A DNA stretch of 61,465 bases. Origin: Stenotrophomonas indicatrix. Its GTDB lineage: Bacteria > Pseudomonadota > Gammaproteobacteria > Xanthomonadales > Xanthomonadaceae. The notes under the pieces are model-generated. The model was not told where the DNA came from. It was given only the letters and a program-made list of their open reading frames with translations, and did not search any database. The stretch is from NCBI GenBank assembly GCA_041545745.1, contig CP168152.1:4590001-4651465 (forward strand), in the 5' to 3' direction. Below, one piece after another: positions 30,607 to 39,481 of this stretch. Position numbers and translations under genes: made by a program. The stretch's first letter is position 1, and every line of letters begins with the position of its first letter.

Positions 30607-31395
30607 ATGTCGGCTTCCACTTCCAGTCTGGTGCAGTTGTCCAACGTCCGCATCGACCGGAGCGGGCGCACGATCCTGCGCGACGTTTCGCTGCAGGTGC
30701 CCAAAGGCAGCATCACTGCCGTGCTGGGTCCCTCCGGCAGCGGCAAGTCGACCCTGCTGGCGGCGCTGACCGGCGAACTGCGCCCGGTTGCAGGCGACAT
30801 CACCCTGTTCGGCAAGCCGATCCCGCAGCGCACCGCCGAACTGCTGGAGATGCGCAAGAGCGTTGGCGTACTGCTGCAGGGCAATGGCCTGCTGACCGAC
30901 TTGACCGTAGCCGAAAACGTCGCCCTGCCGTTGCGCACCCACACCCGCCTGCCGGCACCGGTGCTGCGCCGGCTGGTGCAGATGAAGCTGCATTCGGTCG
31001 GCCTGCTGGCCGCCGCCGATGCCTGGCCACGTGAACTGTCCGGTGGCATGGCCCGCCGCGTGGCACTGGCCCGTGCATTGGCCCTGGACCCGCCGCTGAT
31101 GATCTACGACGAGCCGCTGACCGGGCTGGACCCGATCGCCTCGGGTGTGATCATGAGCCTGATCCAGCGCCTCAACCACAGCCTGGGACTGACCAGCATC
31201 ATCGTCAGCCACCACGTGCACGAGACCCTGCCGATCTGCGACCAGGTGATCGCGATCGCCAACGGCGGCATCGTGTTCCAGGGCACGCCCGAAGCGCTGC
31301 AGTCCAGTGAGGACCCGCTGCTGCGGCAGTTCCTGCACGGCCAGCCCGACGGTCCCATTCCGTTCGATGCCGCACCGCGCGCGAGGGTTGCCTGA
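30607..31395 (+). CDS. mlaF: Mla phospholipid transport ATPase MlaF
   Basis: Cytoplasmic ABC ATPase that powers phospholipid movement between the inner and outer membranes. 262 residues: Walker A GPSGSGKST (about 39-47), signature LSGGMARRVALARAL, Walker B PLMIYDEPLTGLDP, and switch His in IIVSHHVHE. ATG 30607 is chosen because the conserved domain starts within ten residues; longer readings reach into the recC-mlaF gap. Its stop overlaps the mlaE start (TGATG). First of mlaFEDCB-mlaA. Confidence 0.94.
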   Translation: MSASTSSLVQLSNVRIDRSGRTILRDVSLQVPKGSITAVLGPSGSGKSTLLAALTGELRPVAGDITLFGKPIPQRTAELLEMRKSVGVLLQGNGLLTDLTVAENVALPLRTHTRLPAPVLRRLVQMKLHSVGLLAAADAWPRELSGGMARRVALARALALDPPLMIYDEPLTGLDPIASGVIMSLIQRLNHSLGLTSIIVSHHVHETLPICDQVIAIANGGIVFQGTPEALQSSEDPLLRQFLHGQPDGPIPFDAAPRARVA

Positions 31396-32144
31396 TGCCG
31401 TTCGTGCAAGCCACCCGTTCGCTGGGCCGTGCCGGTCTGTTCTCGCTGACCGTGCTGCGCGGTTCGCTGCCGACCCGTGATTTCCTGGCCGAGCTGACCC
31501 GCGAGATCTACAAGATCGGTGCGCGCTCGCTGCCGATCATCGCCGTGGGCGGCGCCTTCGTCGGCCTGGTGCTGACCCTGCAGGGCTACCGCACGCTGAC
31601 CACCTTCGGTGCGGCCGACGCGCTGTCCACCCTGCTCGGCCTGTCGCTGTACCGCGAGCTGGCACCGGTGCTGACCGCGCTGTTGTTCATCGGCCGCGCC
31701 GGCAGCTCGATCGCCGCCGAACTGGGCCTGATGCGCGCCACCGACCAGATCAAGGCGTTGGAACTGATGGCCATCGACCCGGTGGCCAAGGCCGTGGCGC
31801 CGCGCTTCTGGGCGGCGGTACTGACCGTGCCGCTGCTGACCGGCATCTTCTGTTCGCTGGCGATCAGCGCCAGCTATTTCGAAGCCGTGCACGTGCTGGG
31901 CCTGGACAACGGCGTGTTCTGGTCGGCACTGCGTGGCAGCGTGGACTTCTGGGACGACTTCGGCGTGGCGATGCTGAAATCGGCAATCTTCGGTGGCACC
32001 GCCGCACTGGTTGCCGCCTATGTCGGGTTCCACGCCGAACCGACCATCGAAGGCACGTCCGTCGCCACCACCCGTGCGGTGGTCAACGCCTCGCTGCTGG
32101 TGCTGATGTTCAACTTCGTGCTGTCGGCAATGTTGTTCACCTAA
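31395..32144 (+). CDS. mlaE: Mla permease MlaE
   Basis: Inner-membrane permease of the Mla ABC transporter, 249 residues, with five or so hydrophobic segments and the family stretch RELAPVLTALLFIGRAGSSIAAELG, then LELMAIDPV. It pairs with MlaF and MlaD. Start ATG 31395 shares its A with the mlaF stop codon. Confidence 0.95.
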   Translation: MPFVQATRSLGRAGLFSLTVLRGSLPTRDFLAELTREIYKIGARSLPIIAVGGAFVGLVLTLQGYRTLTTFGAADALSTLLGLSLYRELAPVLTALLFIGRAGSSIAAELGLMRATDQIKALELMAIDPVAKAVAPRFWAAVLTVPLLTGIFCSLAISASYFEAVHVLGLDNGVFWSALRGSVDFWDDFGVAMLKSAIFGGTAALVAAYVGFHAEPTIEGTSVATTRAVVNASLLVLMFNFVLSAMLFT

Positions 32145-32202
32145 CCCCTCCATCGGCGGCGCGCATCGGCGTGCGGCCACCACGACTGATCAGGTAATCC
32201 AC

Positions 32203-32727
32203 ATGGCCATCCGCGGTCCCAGACTCGAATTCTCCGTCGGCGCTTTCCTGCTGCTGGCCCTGGCCTCGCTGATGGTGCTGGCCGTGGCCTCGACCAACCA
32301 GCGCTGGAGCTGGGGTGGCGAAGGCTATGAACTCAAGGCACGCTTCTCCCAGGTTGGCCAGCTGCGCAAGCAGGCGCCGGTGAAGATCGGTGGTGTCACC
32401 GTCGGCCAGGTCGCGGCGATCGACCTGGACCCGGTGAAGTTCGAATCGATCGTGACCCTGCGCATGGACAGCAAGGTCAAGGATCTGCCGGCCGATACCT
32501 CGGCGGGCATCTTCACCAGTGGTTTGCTCGGCGAGAGCTATATCGGTCTGCAGCCCGGCGGCGATCCGGACGTGCTCAAGCCCGGCGAAGAGATCGTCTT
32601 CACCCAGCCGGCCGTGGACCTGCTGCAGCTGGTCGGCAAATACATGTTCAGTGGCGGCGCCGGTGGCGGCGCTGCTCCGAAGCCCAACGATGGCGCGCAG
32701 GCGCCTGCAACGGAACCGCAACCATGA
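32203..32727 (+). CDS. mlaD: MCE-domain protein MlaD
   Basis: Inner-membrane-anchored MCE protein that forms a hexameric lipid channel above MlaE. 174 residues: one N-terminal helix (about 10-29), an MCE domain (about 40-118, with VKIGGVTVGQVAAIDLD and TSGLLGESYIGL), and a Gly/Pro/Ala-rich tail. It overlaps mlaC by four bases. Confidence 0.94.
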   Translation: MAIRGPRLEFSVGAFLLLALASLMVLAVASTNQRWSWGGEGYELKARFSQVGQLRKQAPVKIGGVTVGQVAAIDLDPVKFESIVTLRMDSKVKDLPADTSAGIFTSGLLGESYIGLQPGGDPDVLKPGEEIVFTQPAVDLLQLVGKYMFSGGAGGGAAPKPNDGAQAPATEPQP

Positions 32728-33386
32728 AGATGAAACTGATCCCGGCCCTGCTCGCCTCGTCGCTGCTGCTGGCCACCCCGTTCCTGGCCCAGGCGCAGGC
32801 CGCCCCCGCCGCTGCCGCCGCCCCCCAGGGCCAGGCCGGCAAGGTGGTGATCGACGCCAGCACGCGCATCCTCACGACCCTGCAGCAGCGCCGAGCCGAG
32901 TTCAGCGGCAACCCGGCCAGCCTGCGCAGCTATATCGACAGTGAGCTCAACCGCACCTTCGACCGCGACTATGCAGCACGCCTGGTATTGGGCACGCACG
33001 CCCGTGGTGCCGCCGATGCGGACATCAAGCTGTTCGCCAATGCGATGGCCGACAACCTGATGCAGCGCTATGGCTCGACCCTGCTCAACATCCAGGGCAA
33101 GCCGAGCTTCCGCCTGAAGGGCGAAAGCCCGCTGCCGGGCAACCGCGGCGTGCGCGTGAGCACCGAGCTGGTGCGTGCCGGCAGCGAGCCGACGCCGGTC
33201 GAGTACTGGATGCGCAACGAAGGCGGCCAGTGGAAGATCTTCGACGTGAACATCGAAGGCATCTCCTATGTGCAGACCTTCCGCAACCAGTTCGATGCCC
33301 CGCTGCGACAGAAGGGCATCAAGCAGGTGGCCACCGAACTGCGCAGCGGCAGCATGCAGGCTGGGCCGGCCGGCAATGGCAAATAA
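32724..33386 (+). CDS. mlaC: Periplasmic phospholipid carrier MlaC
   Basis: Soluble shuttle that carries a phospholipid between MlaD and MlaA. 220 residues with a signal peptide (MKMKLIPALLASSLLLATPFLAQAQA). The Tgt2/MlaC domain shows RLVLGTHARGA and VEYWMRNEGGQWKIFDVNIEGISYV, typical of the family. It starts in the mlaD stop and overlaps mlaB by 11 bases. Confidence 0.94.
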   Translation: MKMKLIPALLASSLLLATPFLAQAQAAPAAAAAPQGQAGKVVIDASTRILTTLQQRRAEFSGNPASLRSYIDSELNRTFDRDYAARLVLGTHARGAADADIKLFANAMADNLMQRYGSTLLNIQGKPSFRLKGESPLPGNRGVRVSTELVRAGSEPTPVEYWMRNEGGQWKIFDVNIEGISYVQTFRNQFDAPLRQKGIKQVATELRSGSMQAGPAGNGK

Positions 33387-33687
33387 GGCGCTGGCGCTGC
33401 TGGAAGGCGACACCCTGCGCCTGCGCGGGGTGCTTGACCGTGCAGCGGTGATCGCGCTGTGGCCGCAACTGCAGGCCCTGCCTGCGCAGCTGTCGCGGCT
33501 GGAACTGGCGGAGGTCGAGCGCGTGGACAGCGCCGGCCTGGCGTTGTTGGCCGAGTTGGCCGCACGCGCGCGCCAGGGCGGCCATCCGCTGACAATCTCC
33601 GGCGCCCCCGCCGGCTACAACGAGCTGAGCGCGGCCTACCGGCTGTCGCCCGTCCTGGACTTCAACGCTACTTCTGCTGCGAGCTGA
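33376..33687 (+). CDS. mlaB: STAS-domain protein MlaB
   Basis: Small cytoplasmic STAS protein that binds MlaF and stabilises the ATPase complex. 103 residues: LRLRGVLDRAAVIALWPQL, then the STAS core LELAEVERVDSAGLALLAELA. Start ATG 33376 lies inside the end of mlaC; longer readings in that frame have no STAS similarity. Confidence 0.9.
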   Translation: MANKALALLEGDTLRLRGVLDRAAVIALWPQLQALPAQLSRLELAEVERVDSAGLALLAELAARARQGGHPLTISGAPAGYNELSAAYRLSPVLDFNATSAAS

Positions 33688-33688
33688 C

Positions 33689-34693
33689 ATGAACGTCGTG
33701 CGCGTTTTCCCTCTGATCCTCCTGGCCGCCGCGCTCAGCGCCTGTGCCGGCAAACCGGCACGCAGCGACGCACCGGTGGCCGACACCGTGGTGCCGGCCA
33801 CGAGCACCTCCTCCGTCGATAACGCTGTTGGTGCGGATGCGCCTGCTGCGAGCGCCGTTGCCGACGCCCCCGTACCTGCTGCGGCCTCTCCGGCACCGGC
33901 TACCGCTTCGCAGGGTGCAACCGGCAATGATGCCGCCGCCGCCACCGCTCCGGGCGGCGATGACGACTTCGACGCGTTGTACGGTGCCAATGGCAGCACC
34001 ACCAACACCACCGCGTACGACCCGTGGGAACCGTTCAACCGCAAGGTGCACGGGTTCAACAACGCCGTCGACCGCGGTATCGCCCGCCCGTTGGCGACCG
34101 CCTATACCCACGTGGTGCCGCGCTTTGCGCGTACCGGCGTGAGCAACTTCTTCAGCAACCTGCGTGCGCCGCTGACCATCACCAACCAGCTGTTGCAAGG
34201 CCGCCCGGGCGATGCCTGGGACACCCTGGGCCGGTTCCTGATGAACAGCACGCTGGGCATTGGTGGCCTGTTCGACCCGGCCAGCAAGGCGATGGTGCCG
34301 CGTCGCAACGAGGACTTCGGGCAGACCCTGGGTGCCTGGGGCTGGCGTCGTTCGCGTTACGTGGAGCTGCCGTTCTTCGGCCCGCGCACCGTGCGTGATG
34401 TGTTCGGCCTGGCCGGTGACATCCCGCTGTCGCCGATCCGCCGTATCGAAAGCGACAAGTACCGCATCGGCCTGCAGGGCCTGCAGCTGGTCGATACCCG
34501 TGCGCAGCTGCTGGCGATCGACGACCTGCGCGATACCGCGGTGGACGAATACGCCTTGGTCCGCGATGCGTGGATGCAGCGCCGCAACTACCAGATCGAG
34601 AACGACCTGCGCGGCAAGCGCGAGCGTGGCCGCGACGATGCGAACTCACCGATCCCGGTCGATGCGATGCCGATGCCGCAGTGGACCAACTGA
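33689..34693 (+). CDS. mlaA: Outer-membrane lipoprotein MlaA (VacJ)
   Basis: MlaA removes misplaced phospholipid from the outer leaflet and hands it to MlaC. 334 residues: lipobox LSAC (lipidated Cys19), then an unusually long Ala/Pro/Thr-rich linker (about 20-105). The MlaA domain opens with YDPWEPFNRKVHGFNNAVDR and continues with FFSNLRAPLTITNQLLQG and NEDFGQTLGAWG. In E. coli the gene is elsewhere; here it closes the mla operon one base after mlaB. Confidence 0.94.
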   Translation: MNVVRVFPLILLAAALSACAGKPARSDAPVADTVVPATSTSSVDNAVGADAPAASAVADAPVPAAASPAPATASQGATGNDAAAATAPGGDDDFDALYGANGSTTNTTAYDPWEPFNRKVHGFNNAVDRGIARPLATAYTHVVPRFARTGVSNFFSNLRAPLTITNQLLQGRPGDAWDTLGRFLMNSTLGIGGLFDPASKAMVPRRNEDFGQTLGAWGWRRSRYVELPFFGPRTVRDVFGLAGDIPLSPIRRIESDKYRIGLQGLQLVDTRAQLLAIDDLRDTAVDEYALVRDAWMQRRNYQIENDLRGKRERGRDDANSPIPVDAMPMPQWTN

Positions 34694-34712
34694 CCACTGC
34701 CGGCAACGCATG

Positions 34713-34744
34713 AAAAAACCCCGCCTCGGCGGGGTTTTTTGTTT
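34713..34744 (+). terminator. Rho-independent terminator of the mla operon
   Basis: A-tract, then CCCCGCC-TC-GGCGGGG, then a run of six T and GTTTT, starting 19 bases after the mlaA stop. The near-perfect stem and T-run make this the clearest plus-strand terminator in the window. Confidence 0.92.
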
Positions 34745-34749
34745 TACCG

Positions 34750-34773
34750 GTAGGTGCCAACCTTGGTTGGCAC
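34750..34773 (+). repeat. GTAG REP hairpin
   Basis: GTAG followed by arms GTGCCAACC/GGTTGGCAC, between the mla terminator and the convergent glutathione peroxidase gene. Same stem as the element at 8683. Confidence 0.85.
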
Positions 34774-34779
34774 GTCGTT

Positions 34780-35325
34780 TCAGGCCGCCAGCGCCGCCTC
34801 GACGGCTTCGCGCAGGCGCACATCATCGGCGGCAACGTCCGGGGCGAAGCGGGCGATGACCTTGCCATCGCGGCCGACCAGGAACTTCTCGAAGTTCCAT
34901 AGCACCGCCGGGGCCGGGTGGATCGGAATCTCCTTGCTGGCCAGGCGCTCGCGCAGCGGGCCTTCGCCGATCGCCTGCGGCTGCGCGGCGGTCAGCTGCT
35001 GGTACAGCGGGTGGGTGTCTTCACCGGCCACGCTGATCTTGGCGAACATCGGGAAGCTCACGTCGTAGGTCAGCTGGCAGAACTGCTGGATCTCCGCCTC
35101 GCTGCCGGGCTCCTGGCCGAGGAAGTTGTTGGCCGGGAAGCCCAGCACCTCCAGGCCCTGCGCGTGCTTCTCCGCGTACAGCGCCTGCAGGCCTTCGTAC
35201 TGCGGGGTCAGGCCGCACTTGGACGCCACGTTGACCAGCAGCAGTACCTTGCCCTGGTAGTCGGCGAGAGAGGACGGCTGGCCATCGATGGTGGTGAGGG
35301 AAATGTCCTGGATCGGGGTGCTCAC
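34780..35325 (-). CDS. Glutathione peroxidase (thiol peroxidase type)
   Basis: Reduces hydroperoxides with glutathione or thioredoxin. 181 residues with the family signature LLLVNVASKCGLTPQYEGL, in which C37 replaces selenocysteine, then LGFPANNFLGQEPG and the C-terminal WNFEKFLVGRDG that supplies the active-site Trp. I chose GTG 35325 (protein begins MSTPIQDISL) because it fits the family N-terminus; the longer frame upstream is REP sequence. Probably cytoplasmic, as no signal peptide is seen. Confidence 0.92.
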   Translation of the reverse strand: MSTPIQDISLTTIDGQPSSLADYQGKVLLLVNVASKCGLTPQYEGLQALYAEKHAQGLEVLGFPANNFLGQEPGSEAEIQQFCQLTYDVSFPMFAKISVAGEDTHPLYQQLTAAQPQAIGEGPLRERLASKEIPIHPAPAVLWNFEKFLVGRDGKVIARFAPDVAADDVRLREAVEAALAA

Positions 35326-35382
35326 GCGGGGGCTCCGGCTACAGCGGGGAAAGGCCCACCAGCATACCGCCGCACGTGTCCG

Positions 35383-35460
35383 GTAGTGCCGGCCGCGGTC
35401 CGGCAACCGCACGACCGTTCCCGAAGGTTCATGAGGCTGCCGGCCAGCGGCCGGCACTAC
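35383..35460. repeat. Inverted pair of GTAG REP hairpins
   Basis: Plus element at 35383-35405 (arms TGCCGG/CCGGCA) and minus element at 35438-35460 (arms TGCCGGCC/GGCCGGCA) face one another. They lie between the lipoprotein stop and the glutathione peroxidase start. Confidence 0.85.
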
Positions 35461-35462
35461 CC

Positions 35463-35864
35463 TCAATCCACGCAGATCGTGCCCTGCGCCTTGCCATCGT
35501 CGACGCGTTGGCGGCAACCGAAGTTCTGGCTGATATCACGCTGGCAGGTGCCGGTCGCGACCACGCCGGCAGCCAACTCGCCCGTGGCCAGGCACTGCCC
35601 GCTGCAGTCGCTCTTGCTGCTGCAGGTCCTGCCGGCGTCGGCATAGGGAATCACGCATTGCACGCGTTGCAGGCGGCCCAACGGCTGCAGGGTACCGCCC
35701 GCCGCGCGGCAGTCCACATCGCGTGCTTCTTCATAGGCTGCCGCGGCTTCAGGGCTGTCGGCCGCCGCGGCTACCGTGCCTGCGTCTTCACTGGCCGGTG
35801 GGGTGCTGCTGCAGGCGGCAAGCAGCACGCCCAGGGCAAGGCTGGCAAAGCGATGGAAACGCAT
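35463..35864 (-). CDS. Cysteine-rich lipoprotein of unknown function
   Basis: 133 residues. The lipoprotein signal MRFHRFASLALGVLLAAC gives a lipidated Cys18, followed by a short Ser/Ala-rich linker. The mature part has eight further Cys, in contexts such as RTCSSKSDCSGQC and NFGCRQ, enough for four disulfides, so it should fold in the periplasm or at a membrane surface. I recognise no family. It stands alone, with convergent-type REPs at its 3' end. Codon use is normal. Confidence 0.72.
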   Translation of the reverse strand: MRFHRFASLALGVLLAACSSTPPASEDAGTVAAAADSPEAAAAYEEARDVDCRAAGGTLQPLGRLQRVQCVIPYADAGRTCSSKSDCSGQCLATGELAAGVVATGTCQRDISQNFGCRQRVDDGKAQGTICVD

Positions 35865-35935
35865 GGCGGTACCTGATCGAGGTGGACGGCGGCCAGCATA
35901 CGCACAGCGCCATGCACGCGGCGTGTCAGCCCTGC

Positions 35936-37483
35936 TCAGGCCTCTTCGCCCTCATTGCCTTCTTCGCTCCCCTCCTCGGGCAGCAGGCTGTCGGGAAGCA
36001 ACTGCCGACTCTGTTCGGCCGGCAGCGACTCGACATCCCGCAGCTTCCGGGCAATGGCACGCGTGCGTACCCCTGTCTGGTCAATCTGCTTGCTGGCCTG
36101 ATCGAGCTTGGTCTTCACGCTGTCGAGCACGCTACCGAATTTGCCGAACTCGGTTTTGACGGCACCCAGCAACGTCCACACTTCACTGGACCGCTGTTCG
36201 ATGGCCAATGTGCGGAAGCCCATCTGCAGACTGTTGAGCAGCGCGGTGACGGTGGTCGGCCCGGCCACCACCACGCGATGCTCGCGCTGCAGCAGGTCGA
36301 CCAGACCCGGGCGCCGGATCACCTCGGCATACAGTCCTTCGGTGGGCACGAACATCACCGCGAAATCGGTGGTGTGCGGCGGCACGATGTACTTCTCGCA
36401 GATCGACTTGGCCTGCACACGTATCGCGCGTTCCAGCTGGATGCCCTGCAGGCGAACGCCCTCGGCATCGCCCTGTTCCTGTGCATCAAGCAGGCGCTCA
36501 TAGTCTTCGCGCGGGAACTTGGAATCGATCGGCAGCCAGACCGGCGTGTCATCGTCGCGACGGCCCGGCAGGCGCACGGCGATATCGACCATCTCGTTGC
36601 CGTCAGGACGCACCTTCACCCCACGCGCGTACTGTTCCTGGGTGAGGGTCTGCTCGAGGATGTTCTCCAGCTGCACTTCGCCCCAGCTGCCGCGGTTCTT
36701 GACGTTGGTCAGTACCCGCTTCAGATCGCCCACGCCGGTCGCCAGCTGCTGCATTTCACCCAGCCCGCGCTGCACCTGTTCCAGCCGTTCGGACACCAGC
36801 TTGAACGAATTGCCCAGCCGCGTTTCCAGCGTGGACTGCAGCTTCTCGTCGACGGTATGGCGCATCTGCTCGAGCTTCTGCGCGTTGTCGGCCTGCAGCG
36901 CGCGCAGCTGTTCTTCCAGGGTGGCGCGCATTTCCGAGATGCGCTGTTCGTTGCGCTGGGTCAGCTCCTGCAGGCGCAGGCCCAGGCTCTCGGTCAGGCG
37001 CTGCTGCGACTGCGCGCCTTCTTCGCGGCCCTTGCGGGCATCCTCCACCAGGGCCTGCCGCAGCGCACCGAACTGGGTGTCGGTACGCGCGGTCAGTTCC
37101 TGCAGCTGCTGGCCGAAGGCATGGATGCGCGCCTCCTGCTGCTGGCCGAACACATCCAGCTGCACGCGCAGTTCCTGCAGGCGTTCGCCCAGCGAGACGG
37201 CACTGCGCTGCTGGCTGTCGGCCGCCTCGGCGCGGGCCTTGCGCGCATCTTCGCCCAGCGCTTCGCGCAGCAGATCCAGACGCTGATCGGTGCGGGTGGA
37301 CAGATCGGTCAGCGCGCGCGCGAACCCATCGAGCTGCTCGCGCAACTCGCTGCGGCCGATGCGCGCTTCATCACGCACGGCCTGTTCCAGCCGATCATGG
37401 GGCGGGCGGCGCAGCAGCGCCACCAGTTGCAGGACAAGCACGACCAGCAGCAGGCCGGCGACGAGGAGGAATTCGGTTTGCAT
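35936..37483 (-). CDS. rmuC: DNA recombination protein RmuC
   Basis: RmuC limits inverted-repeat-driven rearrangement and resembles a nuclease-fold protein anchored in the membrane. 515 residues: one N-terminal helix (about 5-24), a long heptad coiled coil (about 30-230), then the RmuC core with VKNRGSWGEVQLENILEQTL, LPIDSKFPREDYERLL (the PD-(D/E)XK-like DSK) and FVPTEGLYAEVIRRPGL. An acidic tail ends the protein. ATG 37483 (MQTEFLLVAG) is the natural start; the longer reading crosses the gst promoter region. Confidence 0.92.
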   Translation of the reverse strand: MQTEFLLVAGLLLVVLVLQLVALLRRPPHDRLEQAVRDEARIGRSELREQLDGFARALTDLSTRTDQRLDLLREALGEDARKARAEAADSQQRSAVSLGERLQELRVQLDVFGQQQEARIHAFGQQLQELTARTDTQFGALRQALVEDARKGREEGAQSQQRLTESLGLRLQELTQRNEQRISEMRATLEEQLRALQADNAQKLEQMRHTVDEKLQSTLETRLGNSFKLVSERLEQVQRGLGEMQQLATGVGDLKRVLTNVKNRGSWGEVQLENILEQTLTQEQYARGVKVRPDGNEMVDIAVRLPGRRDDDTPVWLPIDSKFPREDYERLLDAQEQGDAEGVRLQGIQLERAIRVQAKSICEKYIVPPHTTDFAVMFVPTEGLYAEVIRRPGLVDLLQREHRVVVAGPTTVTALLNSLQMGFRTLAIEQRSSEVWTLLGAVKTEFGKFGSVLDSVKTKLDQASKQIDQTGVRTRAIARKLRDVESLPAEQSRQLLPDSLLPEEGSEEGNEGEEA

Positions 37484-37528
37484 GGGACAAGTGTAGGCTG
37501 GCCCAGTCTCAAGTGCTGAAACGAGCCC

Positions 37529-38134
37529 ATGTTTGTACTGTACGGAAAACCCACCTCGATCAACGTACGCAAGGTGCTGTGGCTGTGCGCCGAACTCGAT
37601 CTCCCGCTGAAGCATGAACCGTCACCGCTGCCGGACCTGCTGACCACGCTGAATCCGAACCGGCAGGTACCGGTGCTGCGCGACGGCGACTTCGTGCTGT
37701 GGGAGTCCAACAGCATCTGCCGCTACCTGGCCGCACGCCAGGGCCGCGATGACCTGCTGCCGGCCACGGCGCAGGACCGCGCCAGGGTCGAGCAATGGAT
37801 GGACTGGCAGGCCACCGACCTCAACAGCGCCTGGCGCCACGTGTTCATGGCCCGCGTACGCCAGCACCCCGACTTTGCGGATGACGCACGCGCCGAGGCA
37901 AGCCTGGCGCACTGGAACCAGCTGATGGACACGCTGGACGCGCAACTGGCGGCCAGCAACGCCTACGTGGCGGGCACCACCTTCACCCTCGCCGACATCG
38001 TCCTGGGCCTGTCGGCGCAGCGCTGGCGCAGCACCCCCGGCAACAAACCGGCGCTGCCCCACGTGGAAGCCTGGTTCGAGCGCCTGCGCCCACGGCCGGG
38101 CTTTACCGAGCATGTGGACAACGGCGTGGCGTAG
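37529..38134 (+). CDS. Glutathione S-transferase
   Basis: 201 residues with the two GST domains. The thioredoxin-like half has VLYGKPTSINVRKVLWLCAELDL, PNRQVPVLRDGDFVLWESNSICRYL (cis-Pro and the glutathione-binding ES pair). The helical half has TFTLADIVLGLSAQRW with the conserved Asp. It probably conjugates or reduces electrophiles in the cytoplasm. Divergent from rmuC, with 45 bases between the starts. Class and substrate cannot be fixed. Confidence 0.9.
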   Translation: MFVLYGKPTSINVRKVLWLCAELDLPLKHEPSPLPDLLTTLNPNRQVPVLRDGDFVLWESNSICRYLAARQGRDDLLPATAQDRARVEQWMDWQATDLNSAWRHVFMARVRQHPDFADDARAEASLAHWNQLMDTLDAQLAASNAYVAGTTFTLADIVLGLSAQRWRSTPGNKPALPHVEAWFERLRPRPGFTEHVDNGVA

Positions 38135-38205
38135 GGGGTCCGGCAGGGCTGCGCCCTGCACCCGCAGAGGCAACGTCAACATCGAAAGGCAGCATTCGGT
38201 GGGAT

Positions 38206-38286
38206 GGCGGAGTGGCATGGATTTGCGGGACACGTCGTAAACCCATCCATGGCGCCTGCGGTCCCGCAAACCCATGCCACCCCGCC
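38206..38286. repeat. Long palindromic repeat, copy 3
   Basis: 26-base arms (38206-38231 and 38261-38286) pair with two mismatches around a 29-base loop. The junction GGACACGTCGTAA and the loop word CATCCATGGCG resemble the corresponding parts of copies 1 and 2 (GGACACGCCGCAA, CATCCATGCC), so it appears to be a shorter member of the same family. Confidence 0.7.
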
Positions 38287-38310
38287 TTTCACGGACTTCC
38301 GCGATCTGCA

Positions 38311-38333
38311 GTAGATCCACGCCATGCGTGGAT
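38311..38333 (+). repeat. GTAG REP hairpin
   Basis: GTAG followed by arms ATCCACGC/GCGTGGAT, the same stem as the element at 21345. It lies 25 bases after long palindrome copy 3, in the gap between two convergent genes. Confidence 0.85.
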
Positions 38334-38384
38334 GAAGGTCAGAAGGATCGCTTCGGGTTTCTTGTCTCCGGTTGGCCCGAACCC

Positions 38385-39392
38385 TTACCAGCCTTCCAGC
38401 ACGATCTTGCCCTTGGCCCGATGGCTCTCCAGCAGCGCATGCGCGCGTCGCAGGTTGGCCGCGTCGATGCGCCCGAAGTGCTCGCCCAGCGTGGTCTGCA
38501 GCACACCGGCATCGACCAGATCGGCCACCCGGTTCAGCAGTTCGTGCTGGCGCTGCATGTCCGTGGTCCTGTACAGCGGCCGGGTGAACATGGATTCCCA
38601 GTGCAGCGACAGGGCCTTGCGCTTCAGCGCCATCACATCGATCTGGCCCGGATCATCGATCAGCCCCAGCTGCCCCTGCGGCGCCAGCAGCTCGACGAGC
38701 TGCGCATAGTGCTGGTCGGTGTGGGTCAGGCTGGCCACATGGTCCAGCTGGGTGATGCCCAGCCGGGCCAGGCCCTCGGCCAGCGGCCGGGTGTGGTCGA
38801 TCACATGGTGCGCGCCCATCGCCTGCACCCAGTCCTGGGTCTCCGGGCGCGAGGCGGTGCCGATCACGGTGAGTCTGGTCAGCCGACGCGCCAACTGCAC
38901 CAGGATCGAACCCACGCCACCCGCTGCCCCGATCACCAGCAGGGTCTGGCCATCGCCGCCGCCTTCGGCGATGCGCAGGCGGTCGAACAGCAGTTCCCAC
39001 GCGGTGATGGCGGTCAGCGGCAGCGCCGCAGCGGCGGCATCGTCCAGGCTGGCCGGCTTGCGGCCAACGCTGCGCTCGTCCACCAGCTGGTATTCGGCAT
39101 TACTGCCCGGGCGATCGATCACACCGGCGTAGTACACCGCATCGCCGGGCTGGAACAGGGTCACCTCGCTACCAATTGCATCGACCACACCGACCGCATC
39201 CCACCCCAGCACGCGCGGGCCATCGGTGGCAGCGCCGCGTCGCACCTTGGTGTCGACCGGATTCACCGCCACCGCGCGCACCGCCACCCGCAGGTCGCGC
39301 GGGCCCGGCTGGGGCAGGGGCAGGTCGAGATCGATCAGGGCCTGCGGGTCGTCGATCGGCAGGCCGGCTTGGGTGTAGGCAATGGCACGCAT
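38385..39392 (-). CDS. Zinc-type alcohol dehydrogenase-like / quinone oxidoreductase family
   Basis: 335-residue MDR-family oxidoreductase, probably NADPH-dependent. It has a GroES-like N-terminal domain (RVAVRAVAVNPVDTKVRRG, LGWDAVGVVDAIG) and a Rossmann domain with VIGAAGGVGSILVQLARRL. The catalytic and structural zinc ligands of true alcohol dehydrogenases are missing, so reduction of quinones or enones is likelier. ATG 39392 starts the conserved protein. It is divergent from a LysR gene 89 bases away, its likely regulator. Confidence 0.88.
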   Translation of the reverse strand: MRAIAYTQAGLPIDDPQALIDLDLPLPQPGPRDLRVAVRAVAVNPVDTKVRRGAATDGPRVLGWDAVGVVDAIGSEVTLFQPGDAVYYAGVIDRPGSNAEYQLVDERSVGRKPASLDDAAAAALPLTAITAWELLFDRLRIAEGGGDGQTLLVIGAAGGVGSILVQLARRLTRLTVIGTASRPETQDWVQAMGAHHVIDHTRPLAEGLARLGITQLDHVASLTHTDQHYAQLVELLAPQGQLGLIDDPGQIDVMALKRKALSLHWESMFTRPLYRTTDMQRQHELLNRVADLVDAGVLQTTLGEHFGRIDAANLRRAHALLESHRAKGKIVLEGW

Positions 39393-39481
39393 GGGGGATA
39401 TCCAGGGAGGAGAGGTCACAGCGTGCGCCGTGCGCAGGGGGGCGGAAAGGCGCAGAATCGATCAACACTTTCACTGCAGCA

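Noticed and set aside
38206..38286. Rho-independent terminator after the GST gene
   Set aside because: The stem is far too long and has no T-run; it fits the long palindrome family better.
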